Shown: positions 21,161 to 34,104, counted from the stretch's first letter. The stretch is DNA of 64,000 nucleotides from Metridium senile (GCA_949775045.1 CATKSA010000099.1:62001-126000), one strand, 5' to 3'. Program-made: numbers and translations. The notes: generated by a model not told the origin, from the sequence alone.

Positions 21161-23610
21161 AAATCAAAGACCGTCCGGCTACCAGAAGAGGAATTCTATC
21201 AGTCGTTAGCTCAATTTACGACCCTTTGGGTTTTGCTGCTCCATTCATTTTACCAGCAAAACTGATACTTCGTGAGCTGTGTCGCAAGAATCTCGACTGG
21301 GATGAAAGAATTCCCGAGATCTACCATAAAAGATGGCAACAATGGCTTGACGATCTTCCAAGACTTGCTGAGTTCTCAATACGAAGATGTCTAAAACCGC
21401 ATGGTATGGGAGAACTCGAATCAGCCCAAATTCACCATTTCTCTGACGCATCAGAAGTAGGATACGGTTCAGTATCGTATTTACGGTTAAGCGACACGAA
21501 AGGAAAGGTAGACTGCAGTTTTCTAATGGCCAAGTCACACTTAGCTCCTTTAAAGGCTGTTACGATTCCAAGATTAGAATTGTCAGCTGCAACCGTTTCC
21601 ATACGACTGGACAAGATCATCAAAAGAGAATTGGAGATGAAAGTCGAAGATTCCTGGTTTTGGACCGACAGCACGGTAGTATTACGATACATCGAGAATG
21701 AAGACAAGAGGTTCAGTACATTTGTAGCCAATAGGATTAGCAACATCCAAGACGCCTCGAGACCATCACAGTGGCACCACGTCAATTCGAAACTCAATCC
21801 AGCGGACGACGCCTCAAGGGGCCTAACCGTCGACGCCTTTCTCTCCTGTGATCGATGGCATGAAGGACCAACATTTCTGAAGGCGACCGAAGAATCTTGG
21901 CCAAAGAGAGCAATAGAAATGAACAAAGAAGATGACAGTGACCTAGAGATAAGAAAAGAAGCAATTGTTTGCAGTACACTAGGTGATTCGGGTCGAGCTG
22001 CCGAAGACTGTCGTGGCCAACCACTACAGGCACTAATAGAGAGGTATTCTTCATGGTATAAGCTTCAAAAAGCAGTAGCTTGGCTACAAAGATTCATCAT
22101 GTACCTGAAGCAAAGAGTTAATCAAGGCCCTATCACCAGACGCCAAGGTCAGCACAAGGGACCGTTGACAGTAGAAGAACTACGAAGAGGTACATACAAG
22201 ATTGTCTCCTACGTCCAAAGGCACTCATATCCAGAAGAAAAGAAAAAGCTAAAGGCAAATAATGCAGATCTTGATACCACCATTTGTGGGAAAGAAAAGA
22301 TAAAGCACAATAAAGTAGGAAGAGGTAACGCTGGAAGAAAGGCCATCGGAGGGAAAAGCGTACTTCGAAAGCTGAATCCCATCATCGTAGACGACGTAAT
22401 GCGCGTTGGGGGCCGACTCGAGAGGGCAAACATATCTTTCCACGTCAAACATCCTATGATACTCCCCCAAAAGCACCACGTTACAGACCTAATAATCCGC
22501 TACTATCACGTACAAGAGGGCCACTCTGGAGTTAATCACGTCCTTACAGCAATTCGACAGAAGTACTGGATCGTCAAGGGCCAGACCGAAGTACGACGTG
22601 TGTTATCACAATGCATAGAATGTAAGAAAAGAAACGGCCCACTTGGTAGCCAAGTCATGGCACCTCTCCCAGAAGCAAGAGTCACTCCTTGCGAGTACCC
22701 CTTCTCAAAGGTTGGCGTCGATTATTTTGGTCCACTTACAGTTAAGCAAAACCGAAGTCACGTAAAACGGTATGGATGCATTTTTACTTGTATGGCAGTT
22801 CGTGCAGTGCACATAGAGATTGCCCACTCATTAGACACAGAGTCCTTTCTTGGTGCTTTCTCGAGATTCACGAGTCGCAGAGGGCCTCCCAAGGAAGTAT
22901 TCAGCGACAATGGCACAAATTTTAGAGGAGCGGAAGCAGTCCTTCGAGAAGAGTTCTCCAAAATGACAAGCAAGACAGCTCAGGACAAGATCTCTGACCA
23001 GTTAAAGCAAAGATCGATCACTTGGCATTTTAACGCACCCCTGGCCAGCCACACTGGAGGAGTCTGGGAAAGAATGATTCGATCTGTGAGGAAAATCCTA
23101 AGAGCAATTCTTGGCGAGCAACTTGTTAACGACGAGACGCTGTTAACCTTCATTGCAGAATCGGAGCGGATTCTCAACGATCGCCCCATCACCAGAGTAA
23201 GCGATGACCCAAACGACTTACGACCATTAACACCGAGCAACATTCTGCTTCTCCGCGCTAACTCATGCCACCCTATGACTAGCTTCTGTGACGCAGACAA
23301 GTACAGGAAATGTTGGAGACAAGCGCAGTGTCTAGCTAACACGTTCTGGAAGCGTTGGATCCAGGAATACTTACCTACACTACAAGAAAGACAAAAGTGG
23401 ACAAGGCAGACGAAGAATCTAAGAGTTGGTGACTTGATCTTACTAGCAGAAACCAACACACCTAGAGGGAAATGGCCCATGGGACGGGTTTTAGAAGTCT
23501 TTCCTGACCAAGATGGCAACGTCAGACAAGTGTTAGTGCGAACGCCTTCATCGTCCTTCCGACGCGATATACGCAAATTATGTCTACTTGAAGGAGATCA
23601 ACCAAGATAA
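21159..23610 (+). pseudogene. pol: 3' part of BEL/Pao pol in sense orientation: RT end, RNase H, integrase, C-terminal domain
   Basis: Continues the register of the gag-pol fragment that ends at 16772 after a gap of 4-5 bases of native sequence and 4.39 kb of inverted DNA. The frame is open to TAA at 23608-23610. RNase H acidic residues: Asp at 21445-21447 (FSDASEVG) and Asp at 21667-21669 (WTDST). Integrase zinc-binding His near 22507 and 22522, with Cys at 22612 and 22621. Integrase triad: Asp at 22720-22722, Asp at 22906-22908 and Glu at 23068-23070. The last spacing, 53 residues, is longer than the 35 of retroviral integrases. A DUF5641-like C-terminal region follows (FWKRWIQEYL, RVGDLILL). 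It has no start of its own; the open frame upstream to 21004 is antisense to the inverted pol. Confidence 0.9.
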
Positions 23611-23656
23611 TCTAACCGTGGACTTTATCTATACTTTTTTTTGATATCTATGCTAT

Positions 23657-23671
23657 AGATAGGGGCCGGTT
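23657..23671 (+). promoter_or_regulatory. Candidate polypurine tract before 3' LTR
   Basis: AGATAGGGGCCGGTT lies immediately upstream of the LTR. The purine run is short and broken by CC and TT, so it is a weak candidate for plus-strand priming. The same sequence is retained in the inverted copy at 17592-17606. Confidence 0.4.
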
Positions 23672-23922
23672 TGTGATAAACGCCCACGAACTTTAAAGTA
23701 ATACTAAATGTAAATTTAACTGTGTTTATTCTTCTTTTGTTTCCTGCCCTTTGTTCATGTACGTTCACTTCATATTTGCATAAGTATTTTTGGTTAAGTA
23801 ATTCATAGTTCTAGTAATTTTGTCACTTGTAACGGAGATCGCAAGAAGCTTCAATGTCAGATAACCGTACGAAACAGTAATAAACGAGTGAATCTACATG
23901 GAGAACAAATGCGTCCGTTACA
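23672..23922 (+). repeat. 3' LTR (251 bp)
   Basis: Same length and apparently the same sequence as the 5' LTR, ending CGTCCGTTACA. AATAAA at 23879-23884 is the likely polyadenylation signal of the element. Confidence 0.96.
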
Positions 23923-23927
23923 GATGA
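23923..23927. repeat. Target-site duplication, right (GATGA)
   Basis: Second copy of the 5 bp at 11176-11180, followed by TATTGACAATAAC, which resumes the interrupted 370-bp segment. Confidence 0.93.
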
Positions 23928-23958
23928 TATTGACAATAACAGCGAGGGCGCTAGATAT
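23928..23958 (+). repeat. 370-bp segment, copy 5, right part
   Basis: Last 31 bp of the interrupted segment. 339 + 31 gives 370, so nothing was lost on insertion. Confidence 0.95.
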
Positions 23959-24954
23959 TTGTATCCCAGTAGTTACTGTGATTGTAAATGGATAATTTTT
24001 GTAACCCAGTAGTTACTGTGATTGTAAACGGACGAGTTTTGTAACCCAGTCATTACTGTGATTGTAAATGAATGATTTTTGTAACCCAGTAGTTACTGTG
24101 ATTGTAAACGGATGATTTTTGTAACCCAGTAGTTACTGTGATTGTAAATTGATGATTTTTTGTAACCCAGTAGTTACTGTGATTGTAAACGGATGATTTT
24201 TGTAACCCAGTAGTTACTGTGATTGTATACGGACGAGTTTTGTAATCCAGTAGTTACTGTGATTGTAAATGAATGATTTTTGTAACCCAGTACTTACTGT
24301 GATTGTAAATGGATGATTTTTTGTAACCTAGTAGTTACTGTGATTGTAAATGAATGATTTTTGTAACCCAGTACTTACTGTGATTGTAAACGGACGAGTT
24401 TTGTAACCCAGTCGTTACTGTGATTGTAAATGAATGATTTTTGTAACCCAGTAGTTACTGTGATTGTAAACGGATGATTTTTGTAACCCAGTAGTTACTG
24501 TGATTGTAAATTGATGATTTTTTGTAACCCAGTAGTTACTGTGATTGTAAACGGATGATTTTTGTAACCCAGTAGTTACTGTGATTGTATACGGACGAGT
24601 TTTGTAATCCAGTAGTTACTGTGATTGTAAATGAATGATTTTTGTAACCCAGTACTTACTGTGATTGTAAATGGATGATTTTTTGTAACCTAGTAGTTAC
24701 TGTGATTGTAAATGAATGATTTTTGTAACCCAGTACTTACTGTGATTGTAAACGGATGATTTTTGTAACCCAGTAATTACTGTGATTGTAAATTGATGAT
24801 TTTTTGTAAACCAGTAGTTACTGTGATTGTAAAAGGATGATTTTTGTAACCCAGTAGTTACTGTGATTGTATACGGACGAGTTTTGTAACCCAGTAGTTA
24901 CTGTGATTGTAAATGAATGATTTTTGTAATCCAGTACTTACTGTGATTGTAAAT
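23959..24954. repeat. Satellite array, block 6 (996 bp)
   Basis: Same length and monomer order as block 3, including the internal 362-bp duplication (CGGACGAG at 24029 and 24391). One visible difference is CAGTCATTAC near 24050 where block 3 has CAGTCGTTAC. Confidence 0.95.
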
Positions 24955-25324
24955 GGATTCTGTGTTTGTTCTAGTTATATGTATCGTGAGGATTTCGTGA
25001 AAGAAAAACAATATAGAAGAGTTACTGGTAAATCTGTTGATAAAATTTACTTCTTTAACCTCATATAACCAAAAATATCAATAAGAACACTGTGAAGGCT
25101 GGTAAAGTTTTTGAAACACACATCGAAGGGAGTTGTTGTTATGAGCTTATGAAGAGGACTTGAATGCTTCGTTTGTTCGGCTAAACTCCGTCTGGCGAGC
25201 CACAGGCGACAGTTATGGTATTAAAGATACACAAATAATTTCTGGCGATATGAATGTTCAAAGAAGAGAAGTTAAAACGTCTATAGCTGATGATATTGAC
25301 AATAACAGCGAGGGCGCTAGATAT
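24955..25324 (+). repeat. 370-bp non-satellite segment, copy 6
   Basis: No difference from copy 1 seen by eye. Corresponds to copy 3 in the 6.12-kb unit. Confidence 0.95.
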
Positions 25325-26926
25325 TTGTATCCCAGTAGTTACTGTGATTGTAAATGGATAATTTTTGTAACCCAGTAATTACTGTTATTGTAAACGGATG
25401 ATATTTGTAACCCAGTAATTACTGTGATTGTAAACGGATGAGCTTTGTAACCCAGTAGTTACTGTGATTGTAAATGGATGATGTTTTTGTAAACCAGTAG
25501 TTACTGTGATTGTAAACGGACGAGTTTTGTAAACCAGTAGTTACTGTGATTGTAAACGGACGAGTTTTGTAACCCAGTAGTTACTGTGATTGTAAACGGA
25601 TGATTTTTGTAACCCAGTAGTTACTGTGATTGTAAATTGTTGATTTTTTGTAACCCAGTAGTTACTGTGATTGTAACCGGATGATTTTTGTAACCCAGTA
25701 GTTACTGTGATTGTAAATGAATGATTTTTGTAACCCAGTTGTTACTGTGATTGTAAATTGATGACTTTTTATAACCCAGTAGTTACTGTGATTGTAAACG
25801 GATGATTTTTGTAACCCAGTAGTTACTGTGATTGTAAACAGACGAGTTTGGTAACCCAGTAGTTACTGTGATTGTAAAGGGATGATTTTTGTAACCCAGT
25901 AGTTACTGTGATTGTAAACGGCCGAGTTTTGTAACCCAGTAGTTACTGTGAATGTAAATGAATGATTTTTTGTAAACCAGTAGTTACTGTGATTGTTAAC
26001 GGACGAGTTTTGTAACCCAGTAGTTACTGTGATTATAAATGAATGATTTTTGTAACCCAGTAGTTACTGTGATTGTAAACTGATGATTTTTTGTAAACCA
26101 GTAGTTACTGTGATTGTAAATGAATGATGTTTGTAACCCAGTAGTTACTGTGATTGTAAACTGATGATTTTTTGTAAACCAGTAGTTACTGTGATTGTAA
26201 ATGTATGATTTTTGTAACCCAGTAATTACTGTGATTGTAAATGGATAATTTTTGTAACCCAGTATTTACTGTGATTGTAAACGGATGATATTTGTAACCC
26301 AGTAATTACTGTGATTGTAAACGGATGAGTTTTGTAACCCAGTAGTTACTGTGATTGTAAATGGATGATTTTTTGTAAACCAGTAGTTACTGTGATTGTA
26401 AACGGACGAGTTTTGTAACCCAGTCGTTACTGTGATTGTAAATGAATGATTTTTGTAACCCAGTAGTTACTGTGATTGTAAACGGATGATTTTTGTAACC
26501 CAGTAGTTACTGTGATTGTAAATTGATGATTTTTTGTAACCCAGTAGTTACTGTGATTGTAAACGGATGATTTTTGTAACCCAGTAGTTACTGTGATTGT
26601 ATACGGACGAGTTTTGTAATCCAGTAGTTACTGTGATTGTAAATGAATGATTTTTGTAACCCAATACTTACTGTGATTGTAAATGGATGATTTTTTGTAA
26701 CCCAGTAGTTACTGTGATTGTAAACGGGCGAGTTTTGTAACCTAGTAGTTACTGTGATTGTAAATTGATGATTTTTTGTAAACCAGTAGTTACTGTGATT
26801 GTAAAAGGATGATTTTTGTAACCCAGTAGTTACTGTGATTGTATACGGACGAGTTTTGTAACCCAGTAGTTACTGTGATTGTAAATGAATGATTTTTGTA
26901 ATCCAGTACTTACTGTGATTGTAAAT
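25325..26926. repeat. Satellite array, block 7 (1602 bp)
   Basis: About 40 monomers matching block 4, one base shorter because of T6 instead of T7 in one monomer. Confidence 0.95.
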
Positions 26927-27296
26927 GGATTCTGTGTTTGTTCTAGTTATATGTATCGTGAGGATTTCGTGAAAGAAAAACAATATAGAAGAGTTACTGG
27001 TAAATCTGTTGATAAAATTTACTTCTTTAACCTCATATAACCAAAAATATCAATAAGAACACTGTGAAGGCTGGTAAAGTTTTTGAAACACACATCGAAG
27101 GGAGTTGTTGTTATGAGCTTATGAAGAGGACTTGAATGCTTCGTTTGTTCGGCTAAACTCCGTCTGGCGAGCCACAGGCGACAGTTATGGTATTAAAGAT
27201 ACACAAATAATTTCTGGCGATATGAATGTTCAAAGAAGAGAAGTTAAAACGTCTATAGCTGATGATATTGACAATAACAGCGAGGGCGCTAGATAT
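26927..27296 (+). repeat. 370-bp non-satellite segment, copy 7
   Basis: No difference from copy 1 seen by eye. The regular 6.12-kb pattern ends after this copy. Confidence 0.95.
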
Positions 27297-29183
27297 TTGT
27301 ATCCCAGTAGTTACTGTGATTGTAAATGGATAATTTTTGTAACCCAGTAATTACTGTTATTGTAAACGGATGATATTTGTAACCCAGTAATTACTGTGAT
27401 TGTAAACGGATGAGCTTTGTAACCCAGTAGTTACTGTAATTGTAAATGGATGATTTTTTTGTAAACCAGTAGTTACTGTGATTGTAAACAGACGAGTTTT
27501 GTAAACCAGTAGTTACTGTGATTGTAAACGGACGAGTTTTGTAACCCAGTAGTTACTGTGATTGTAAACGGATGATTTTTGTAACCCAGTAGTTACTGTG
27601 ATTGTAAATTGTTGATTTTTTGTAACCCAGTAGTTACTGTGATTGTAACCGGATAATTTTTGTAACCCAGTAGTTACTGTGATTGTATACGGACGAGTTT
27701 TGTAACCCAGTAGTTACTGTGATTGTAAACGGATGATTTTTGTAACCCAGTTGTTACTGTGATTGTAAATTGATGATTTTTTGTAACCCAGTAGTTACTG
27801 TGATTGTAAACGGATGATTTTTGTAACCCAGTAGTTACTGTGATTGTAAATGAATGATGTTTGTAACCCAGTAGTTACTGTGATTGTAAACGGATGATTT
27901 TTGTAACCCAGTAGTTACTGTGATTGTAAACGGCCGAGTTTTGTAACCCAGTAGTTACTGTGAATGTAAATGAATGATTTTTTGTAAACCAGTAGTTACT
28001 GTGATTGTTAACGGACGAGTTTTGTAACCCAGTAGTTACTGTGATTGTAAACTGATGATTTTTTGTAAACCAGTAGTTACTGTGATTGTAAATGTATGAT
28101 TTTTGTAACCCAGTAGTTACTGTGATTGTAAATTGATGATTTTTTGTAACCCAGTAGTTACTGTGCTTGTAAACGGATGATTTTTGTAACCCAGTAGTTA
28201 CTGTGATTGTAAATTGATGATTTTTTGTAACCCAGTAGTTACTGTGATTGTAAATTGATGATTTTTTGTCAACCAGTAGTTACTGTGATTGTAAACGGAC
28301 GAGTTTTGTAACCCAGTAGTTACTGTGATTGTAAATGAATGATTTTTGTAACCAAGTACTTACTGTGATTGTAAATGGATGATTTTTTGTAACCCAGTAG
28401 TTACTATGATTGTAAACGGCCGAGTTTTGTAACCCAGTAGTTACTGTGATTGTAAATGAATGATTTTTTGTAAACCAGTAGTTACTGTGATTGTTAACGG
28501 ACGAGTTTTGTAACCATGTAGTTACTGTGATTGTAAATGAATGATTTTTGTAACCCAGTTGTTACTGTGATTGTAAATTGATGATTTTTTGTAAACCAGT
28601 AGTTACTGTGATTGTAAACGTATGATTTTTGTAACCCAGTAGTTACTGTGATTGTAAATTGATAATTTTTTGTAGCCCAGTAGTTACTGTGATTGTAAAC
28701 GGATGATTTTTGTAACGCAGTAGTTACTGTGATTGTAAATTGATGATTTTTTGTAACCCAGTAGTTACTGTGATTGTAAACGGATGATTTTTGTAACCCA
28801 GTAGTTACTGTGATTGTATACGGACGAGTTTTGTAATCCAGTAGTTACCGTGATTGTAAATGAATGATTTTTGTAACCCAGTACTTACTGTGATTGTAAA
28901 TGGATGATTTTTTGTAACCTAGTAGTTACTGTGATTGTAAATGAATGATTTTTGTAACCCAGTACTTACTGTGATTGTAAACGGATGATTTTTGTAACCC
29001 AGTAATTACTGTGATTGTAAATTGATGATTTTTTGTAAACCAGTAGTTACTGTGATTGTAAAAGGATGATTTTTGTAACCCAGTAGTTACTGTGATTGTA
29101 TACGGACGAGTTTTGTAACCCAGTAGTTACTGTGATTGTAAATGAATGATTTTTGTAATCCAGTACTTACTGTGATTGTAAAT
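27297..29183. repeat. Satellite array, block 8 (1887 bp)
   Basis: About 47 monomers. Its order follows that of blocks 2 and 5 in part, with private substitutions such as GTTACTATGATTG near 28402 and GTAACCATGTAG near 28510. Confidence 0.94.
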
Positions 29184-29553
29184 GGATTCTGTGTTTGTTC
29201 TAGTTATATGTATCGTGAGGATTTCGTGAAAGAAAAACAATATAGAAGAGTTACTGGTAAATCTGTTGATAAAATTTACTTCTTTAACCTCATATAACCA
29301 AAAATATCAATAAGAACACTGTGAAGGCTGGTAAAGTTTTTGAAACACACATCGAAGGGAGTTGTTGTTATGAGCTTATGAAGAGGACTTGAATGCTTCG
29401 TTTGTTCGGCTAAACTCCGTCTGGCGAGCCACAGGCGACAGTTATGGTATTAAAGATACACAAATAATTTCTGGCGATATGAATGTTCAAAGAAGAGAAG
29501 TTAAAACGTCTATAGCTGATGATATTGACAATAACAGCGAGGGCGCTAGATAT
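29184..29553 (+). repeat. 370-bp non-satellite segment, copy 8
   Basis: No difference from copy 1 within the segment. The monomer that follows has TGGATAACTTTTG where most copies have TGGATAATTTTTG; copy 9 shares this. Confidence 0.95.
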
Positions 29554-30271
29554 TTGTATCCCAGTAGTTACTGTGATTGTAAATGGATAACTTTTGTAAC
29601 CCAGTAATTACTGTTATTGTAAACGGATGATATTTGTAACCCAGTAATTACTGTGATTGTAAACGGATGAGCTTTGTAACCCAGTAGTTACTGTGATTGT
29701 AAATGGATGATTTTTTTGTAAACCAGTAGTTACTGTGATTGTAAACGGACGAGTTTTGTAAACCAGTAGTTACTGTGATTGTAAACGGACGAGTTTTGTA
29801 ACCCAGTAGTTACTGTGATTGTAAACGGATGATTTTTGTAACCCAGTAGTTACTGTGATTGTAAATTGTTGATTTTTTGTAACCCAGTAGTTACTGTGAT
29901 TGTAAATTGATGATTTTTTGTAAACCAGTAGTTACTGTGATTGTAAACGTATGATTGTTGTAACCCAGTAGTTACTGTGATTGTAAATTGATGATTTTTT
30001 GTAACCCAGTAGTTACTGTGATTGTAAATTGATGATTTTTTGTCAACCAGTAGTTACTGTGATTGTAAACGGATGATTTTTGTAACCCAGTAATTACTGT
30101 GATTGTAAATTGATGATTTTTTGTAAACCAGTAGTTACTGTGATTGTAAAAGGATGATTTTTGTAACCCAGTAGTTACTGTGATTGTATACGGACGAGTT
30201 TTGTAACCCAGTAGTTACTGTGATTGTAAATGAATGATTTTTGTAATCCAGTACTTACTGTGATTGTAAAT
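29554..30271. repeat. Satellite array, block 9 (718 bp)
   Basis: About 18 monomers, the shortest complete block between two segments. It opens like block 10, consistent with a local duplication that also copied segments 8 and 9 (spacing 1088 bp). Confidence 0.94.
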
Positions 30272-30641
30272 GGATTCTGTGTTTGTTCTAGTTATATGTA
30301 TCGTGAGGATTTCGTGAAAGAAAAACAATATAGAAGAGTTACTGGTAAATCTGTTGATAAAATTTACTTCTTTAACCTCATATAACCAAAAATATCAATA
30401 AGAACACTGTGAAGGCTGGTAAAGTTTTTGAAACACACATCGAAGGGAGTTGTTGTTATGAGCTTATGAAGAGGACTTGAATGCTTCGTTTGTTCGGCTA
30501 AACTCCGTCTGGCGAGCCACAGGCGACAGTTATGGTATTAAAGATACACAAATAATTTCTGGCGATATGAATGTTCAAAGAAGAGAAGTTAAAACGTCTA
30601 TAGCTGATGATATTGACAATAACAGCGAGGGCGCTAGATAT
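30272..30641 (+). repeat. 370-bp non-satellite segment, copy 9
   Basis: No difference from copy 1 within the segment. It shares the downstream AACTTTTG variant with copy 8. Confidence 0.95.
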
Positions 30642-33600
30642 TTGTATCCCAGTAGTTACTGTGATTGTAAATGGATAACTTTTGTAACCCAGTAATTACT
30701 GTTATTGTAAACGGATGATATTTGTAACCCAGTAATTACTGTGATTGTAAACGGATGAGCTTTGTAACCCAGTAGTTACTGTGATTGTAAATGGATGATT
30801 TTTTTGTAAACCAGTAGTTACTGTGATTGTAAACGGACGAGTTTTGTAAACCAGTAGTTACTGTGATTGTAAACGGACGAGTTTTGTAACCCAGTAGTTA
30901 CTGTGATTGTAAACGGATGATTTTTGTAACCCAGTAGTTACTGTGATTGTAAATTGTTGATTTTTTGTAACCCAGTAGTTACTGTGATTGTAACCGGATG
31001 ATTTTTGTAACCCAGTAGTTACTGTTATTGTAAACGGATGATATTTGTAACCCAGTAATTACTGTGATTGTAAACGGATGAGCTTTGTAACTCAGTAGTT
31101 ACTGTAATTGTAAATGGATGATTTTTTTGTAAACCAGTAGTTACTGTGATTGTAAACAGACGAGTTTTGTAACCCAGTAGTTACTGTGATTGTAAACGGA
31201 TGATTTTTGTAACCCAGTAGTTACTGTGATTGTAAATTGTTGATTTTTTGTAACCCAGTAGTTACTGTGATTGTAACCGGATAATTTTTGTAACCCAGTA
31301 GTTACTGTGATTGTATACGGACGAGTTTTGTAACCCAGTAGTTACTGTGATTGTAAATGAATGATTTTTGTAACCAAGTACTTACTGTGATTGTAACCGG
31401 ATAATTTTTGTAACCCAGTAGTTACTGTGCTTGTAAACGGATGATTTTTGTAACCCAGTAGTTACTGTGATTGTAAACGGATGATTTTTGTAACCCAGTA
31501 GTTACTGTGATTGTAAATTGTTGATTTTTTGTAACCCAGTAGTTACTGTGATTGTAACCGGATAATTTTTGTAACCCAGTAGTTACTGTGATTGTATACG
31601 GACGAGTTTTGTAACCCAGTAGTTACTGTGATTGTAAATGAATGATTTTTGTAACCAAGTACTTACTGTGATTGTAACCGGATAATTTTTGTAACCCAGT
31701 AGTTACTGTGCTTGTAAACGGATGATTTTTGTAACCCAGTAGTTACTGTGATTGTAAATTGATGATTTTTTGTAACCCAGTAGTTACTGTGATTGTAAAT
31801 TGATGATTTTTTGTAAACCAGTAGTTACTGTGATTGTAAACGTATGATTTTTGTAACCCAGTAGTTACTGTGATTGTAAATTGATAATTTTTTGTAGCCC
31901 AGTAGTTACTGTGATTGTAAACGGATGATTTTTGTAACGCAGTAGTTACTGTGATTGTAAATTGATGATTTTTTGTAACCCAGTAGTTACTGTGATTGTA
32001 AACGGATGATTTTTGTAACCCAGTAGTTACTGTGATTGTATACGGACGAGTTTTGTAATCCAGTAGTTACCGTGATTGTAAATGAATGATTTTTGTAACC
32101 CAGTACTTACTGTGATTGTAAATGGATGATTTTTTGTAACCTAGTAGTTACTGTGATTGTAAATGAATGATTTTTGTAACCCAGTACTTACTGTGATTGT
32201 AAACGGATGATTTTTGTAACCCAGTAATTACTGTGATTGTAAATTGATGATTTTTTGTAAACCAGTAGTTACTGTGATTGTAAAAGGATGATTTTTGTAA
32301 CCCAGTAGTTACTGTTATTGTAAACGGATGATATTTGTAACCCAGTAATTACTGTGATTGTAAACGGATGAGCTTTGTAACCCAGTAGTTACTGTAATTG
32401 TAAATGGATGATTTTTTTGTAAACCAGTAGTTACTGTGATTGTAAACAGACGAGTTTTGTAACCCAGTAGTTACTGTGATTGTAAACGGATGATTTTTGT
32501 AACCCAGTAGTTACTGTGATTGTAAATTGTTGATTTTTTGTAACCCAGTAGTTACTGTGATTGTAACCGGATAATTTTTGTAACCCAGTAGTTACTGTGA
32601 TTGTATACGGACGAGTTTTGTAACCCAGTAGTTACTGTGATTGTAAACGGATGATTTTTGTAACCCAGTTGTTACTGTGATTGTAAATTGATGATTTTTT
32701 GTAACCCAGTAGTTACTGTGATTGTAAACGGATGATTTTTGTAACCCAGTAGTTACTGTGATTGTAAATGAATGATGTTTGTAACCCAGTAGTTACTGTG
32801 ATTGTAAACGGATGATTTTTGTAACCCAGTAGTTACTGTGATTGTAAACGGCCGAGTTTTGTAACCCAGTAGTTACTGTGAATGTAAATGAATGATTTTT
32901 TGTAACCCAGTAGTTACTGTGATTGTAAACGGACGAGTTTGGTAACCCAGTAGTTACTGTGATTGTAAATGAATGATTTTTGTAACCCAGTAGTTACTGT
33001 GATTGTAAATTGTTGATTTTTTGTAACCCAGTAGTTACTGTGATTGTAACCGGATGATTTTTGTAACCCAGTAGTTACTGTGATTGTATACGGACGAGTA
33101 TTGTAAACCAGTAGTTACTGTGATTGTATACGGACGAGTTTTGTAACCCAGTAGTTACTGTGATTGTAAATGAATGATTTTTGTAACCCAGTAATTACTG
33201 TGATTGTAAATGGATGATTTTTGTAACCCAGTAGTTACTGTGATTGTAAACTGATGATTTTTTGTAAACCAGTAGTTACTGTGATTGTAAATGTATGATT
33301 TTTGTAACCCAGTATTTACTGTGATTGTATACGGACGAGTTTTGTAATCCAGTAGTTACTGTGATTGTAAATGAATGATTTTTGTAACCCAGTACTTACT
33401 GTGATTGTAAATGGATGATTTTTTGTAACCCAGTAGTTACTGTGATTGTAAACGGGCGAGTTTTGTAACCTAGTAGTTACTGTGATTGTAAATGAATGAT
33501 TTTTGTAACCCAGTACTTACTGTGATTGTAAACGGATGATTTTTGTAACCCAGTAATTACTGTGATTGTAAATTGATGATTTTTTGTAAACCAGTAGTTA

Positions 33601-33734
33601 CTGTGATTGTAAAAGGATGATTTTTGTAACCCAGTAGTTACTGTGATTGTATACGGACGAGTTTTGTAACCCAGTAGTTACTGTGATTGTAAATGAATGA
33701 TTTTTGTAATCCAGTACTTACTGTGATTGTAAAT
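30642..33734. repeat. Satellite array, block 10 (3093 bp) with nested duplications
   Basis: About 77 monomers. The rare GTTATTGTAAACGGATGATA recurs inside the block at 31024 and 32314, offset 1290 (32 monomers). GTAACCAAGTACTTAC followed by ACCGGATAAT recurs at about 31370 and 31651, offset 281 (7 monomers). Confidence 0.9.
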
Positions 33735-34104
33735 GGATTCTGTGTTTGTTCTAGTTATATGTATCGTGAGGATTTCGTGAAAGAAAAACAATATAGAAGA
33801 GTTACTGGTAAATCTGTTGATAAAATTTACTTCTTTAACCTCATATAACCAAAAATATCAATAAGAACACTGTGAAGGCTGGTAAAGTTTTTGAAACACA
33901 CATCGAAGGGAGTTGTTGTTATGAGCTTATGAAGAGGACTTGAATGCTTCGTTTGTTCGGCTAAACTCCGTCTGGCGAGCCACAGGCGACAGTTATGGTA
34001 TTAAAGATACACAAATAATTTCTGGCGATATGAATGTTCAAAGAAGAGAAGTTAAAACGTCTATAGCTGATGATATTGACAATAACAGCGAGGGCGCTAG
34101 ATAT
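33735..34104 (+). repeat. 370-bp non-satellite segment, copy 10
   Basis: No difference from copy 1 seen by eye. Start of a duplicated block whose second copy begins at copy 12. Confidence 0.95.

Larger units (their letters stand above)
17344..23919. repeat. Large inverted repeat, 2.76-kb arms, 1.06-kb spacer
   Basis: Arm 1 is 17344-20103 and arm 2 is 21159-23919; each holds RNase H, integrase and one LTR. Differences noticed: the four LTR positions, a T8/A7 length difference near 23633, and a silent change pairing 21276 with 19986. The spacer 20104-21158 is itself the reverse complement of about 15723-16777, apart from the junction bases, so most of the 8 kb can fold in several ways. Confidence 0.92.
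11181..23922 (+). mobile_element. BEL/Pao LTR retrotransposon, rearranged, with internal inverted self-segment
   Basis: The 12,742-bp element has TG...CA termini, 251-bp terminal LTRs that look identical, and a perfect 5-bp target duplication. The outer parts (11181-16772 and 21159-23922) are co-linear pieces of one BEL/Pao element: Gag with a DUF1759-like region, CCHC knuckles, retropepsin, YVDD RT, BEL-type RNase H, DDE integrase and a DUF5641-like tail. They are interrupted by 4.39 kb of the same family in reverse orientation (16773-21158), comprising a pol fragment, a third LTR and a longer pol fragment. The rearranged unit was apparently inserted as one piece, because the LTRs and target duplication bracket everything. 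A later rearrangement or an assembly error is the alternative. As it stands, pol is interrupted within RT and the element cannot encode a full polyprotein. Confidence 0.93.
8061..26926. repeat. 6.12-kb higher-order unit, copy B, interrupted by the retrotransposon
   Basis: Segment starts at 8061, 10842, 24955 and 26927. Subtracting 12,747 bp (the 12,742-bp element plus one 5-bp duplicate) gives spacings 2781, 1366 and 1972, the same series as copy A to within one base. Confidence 0.9.
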
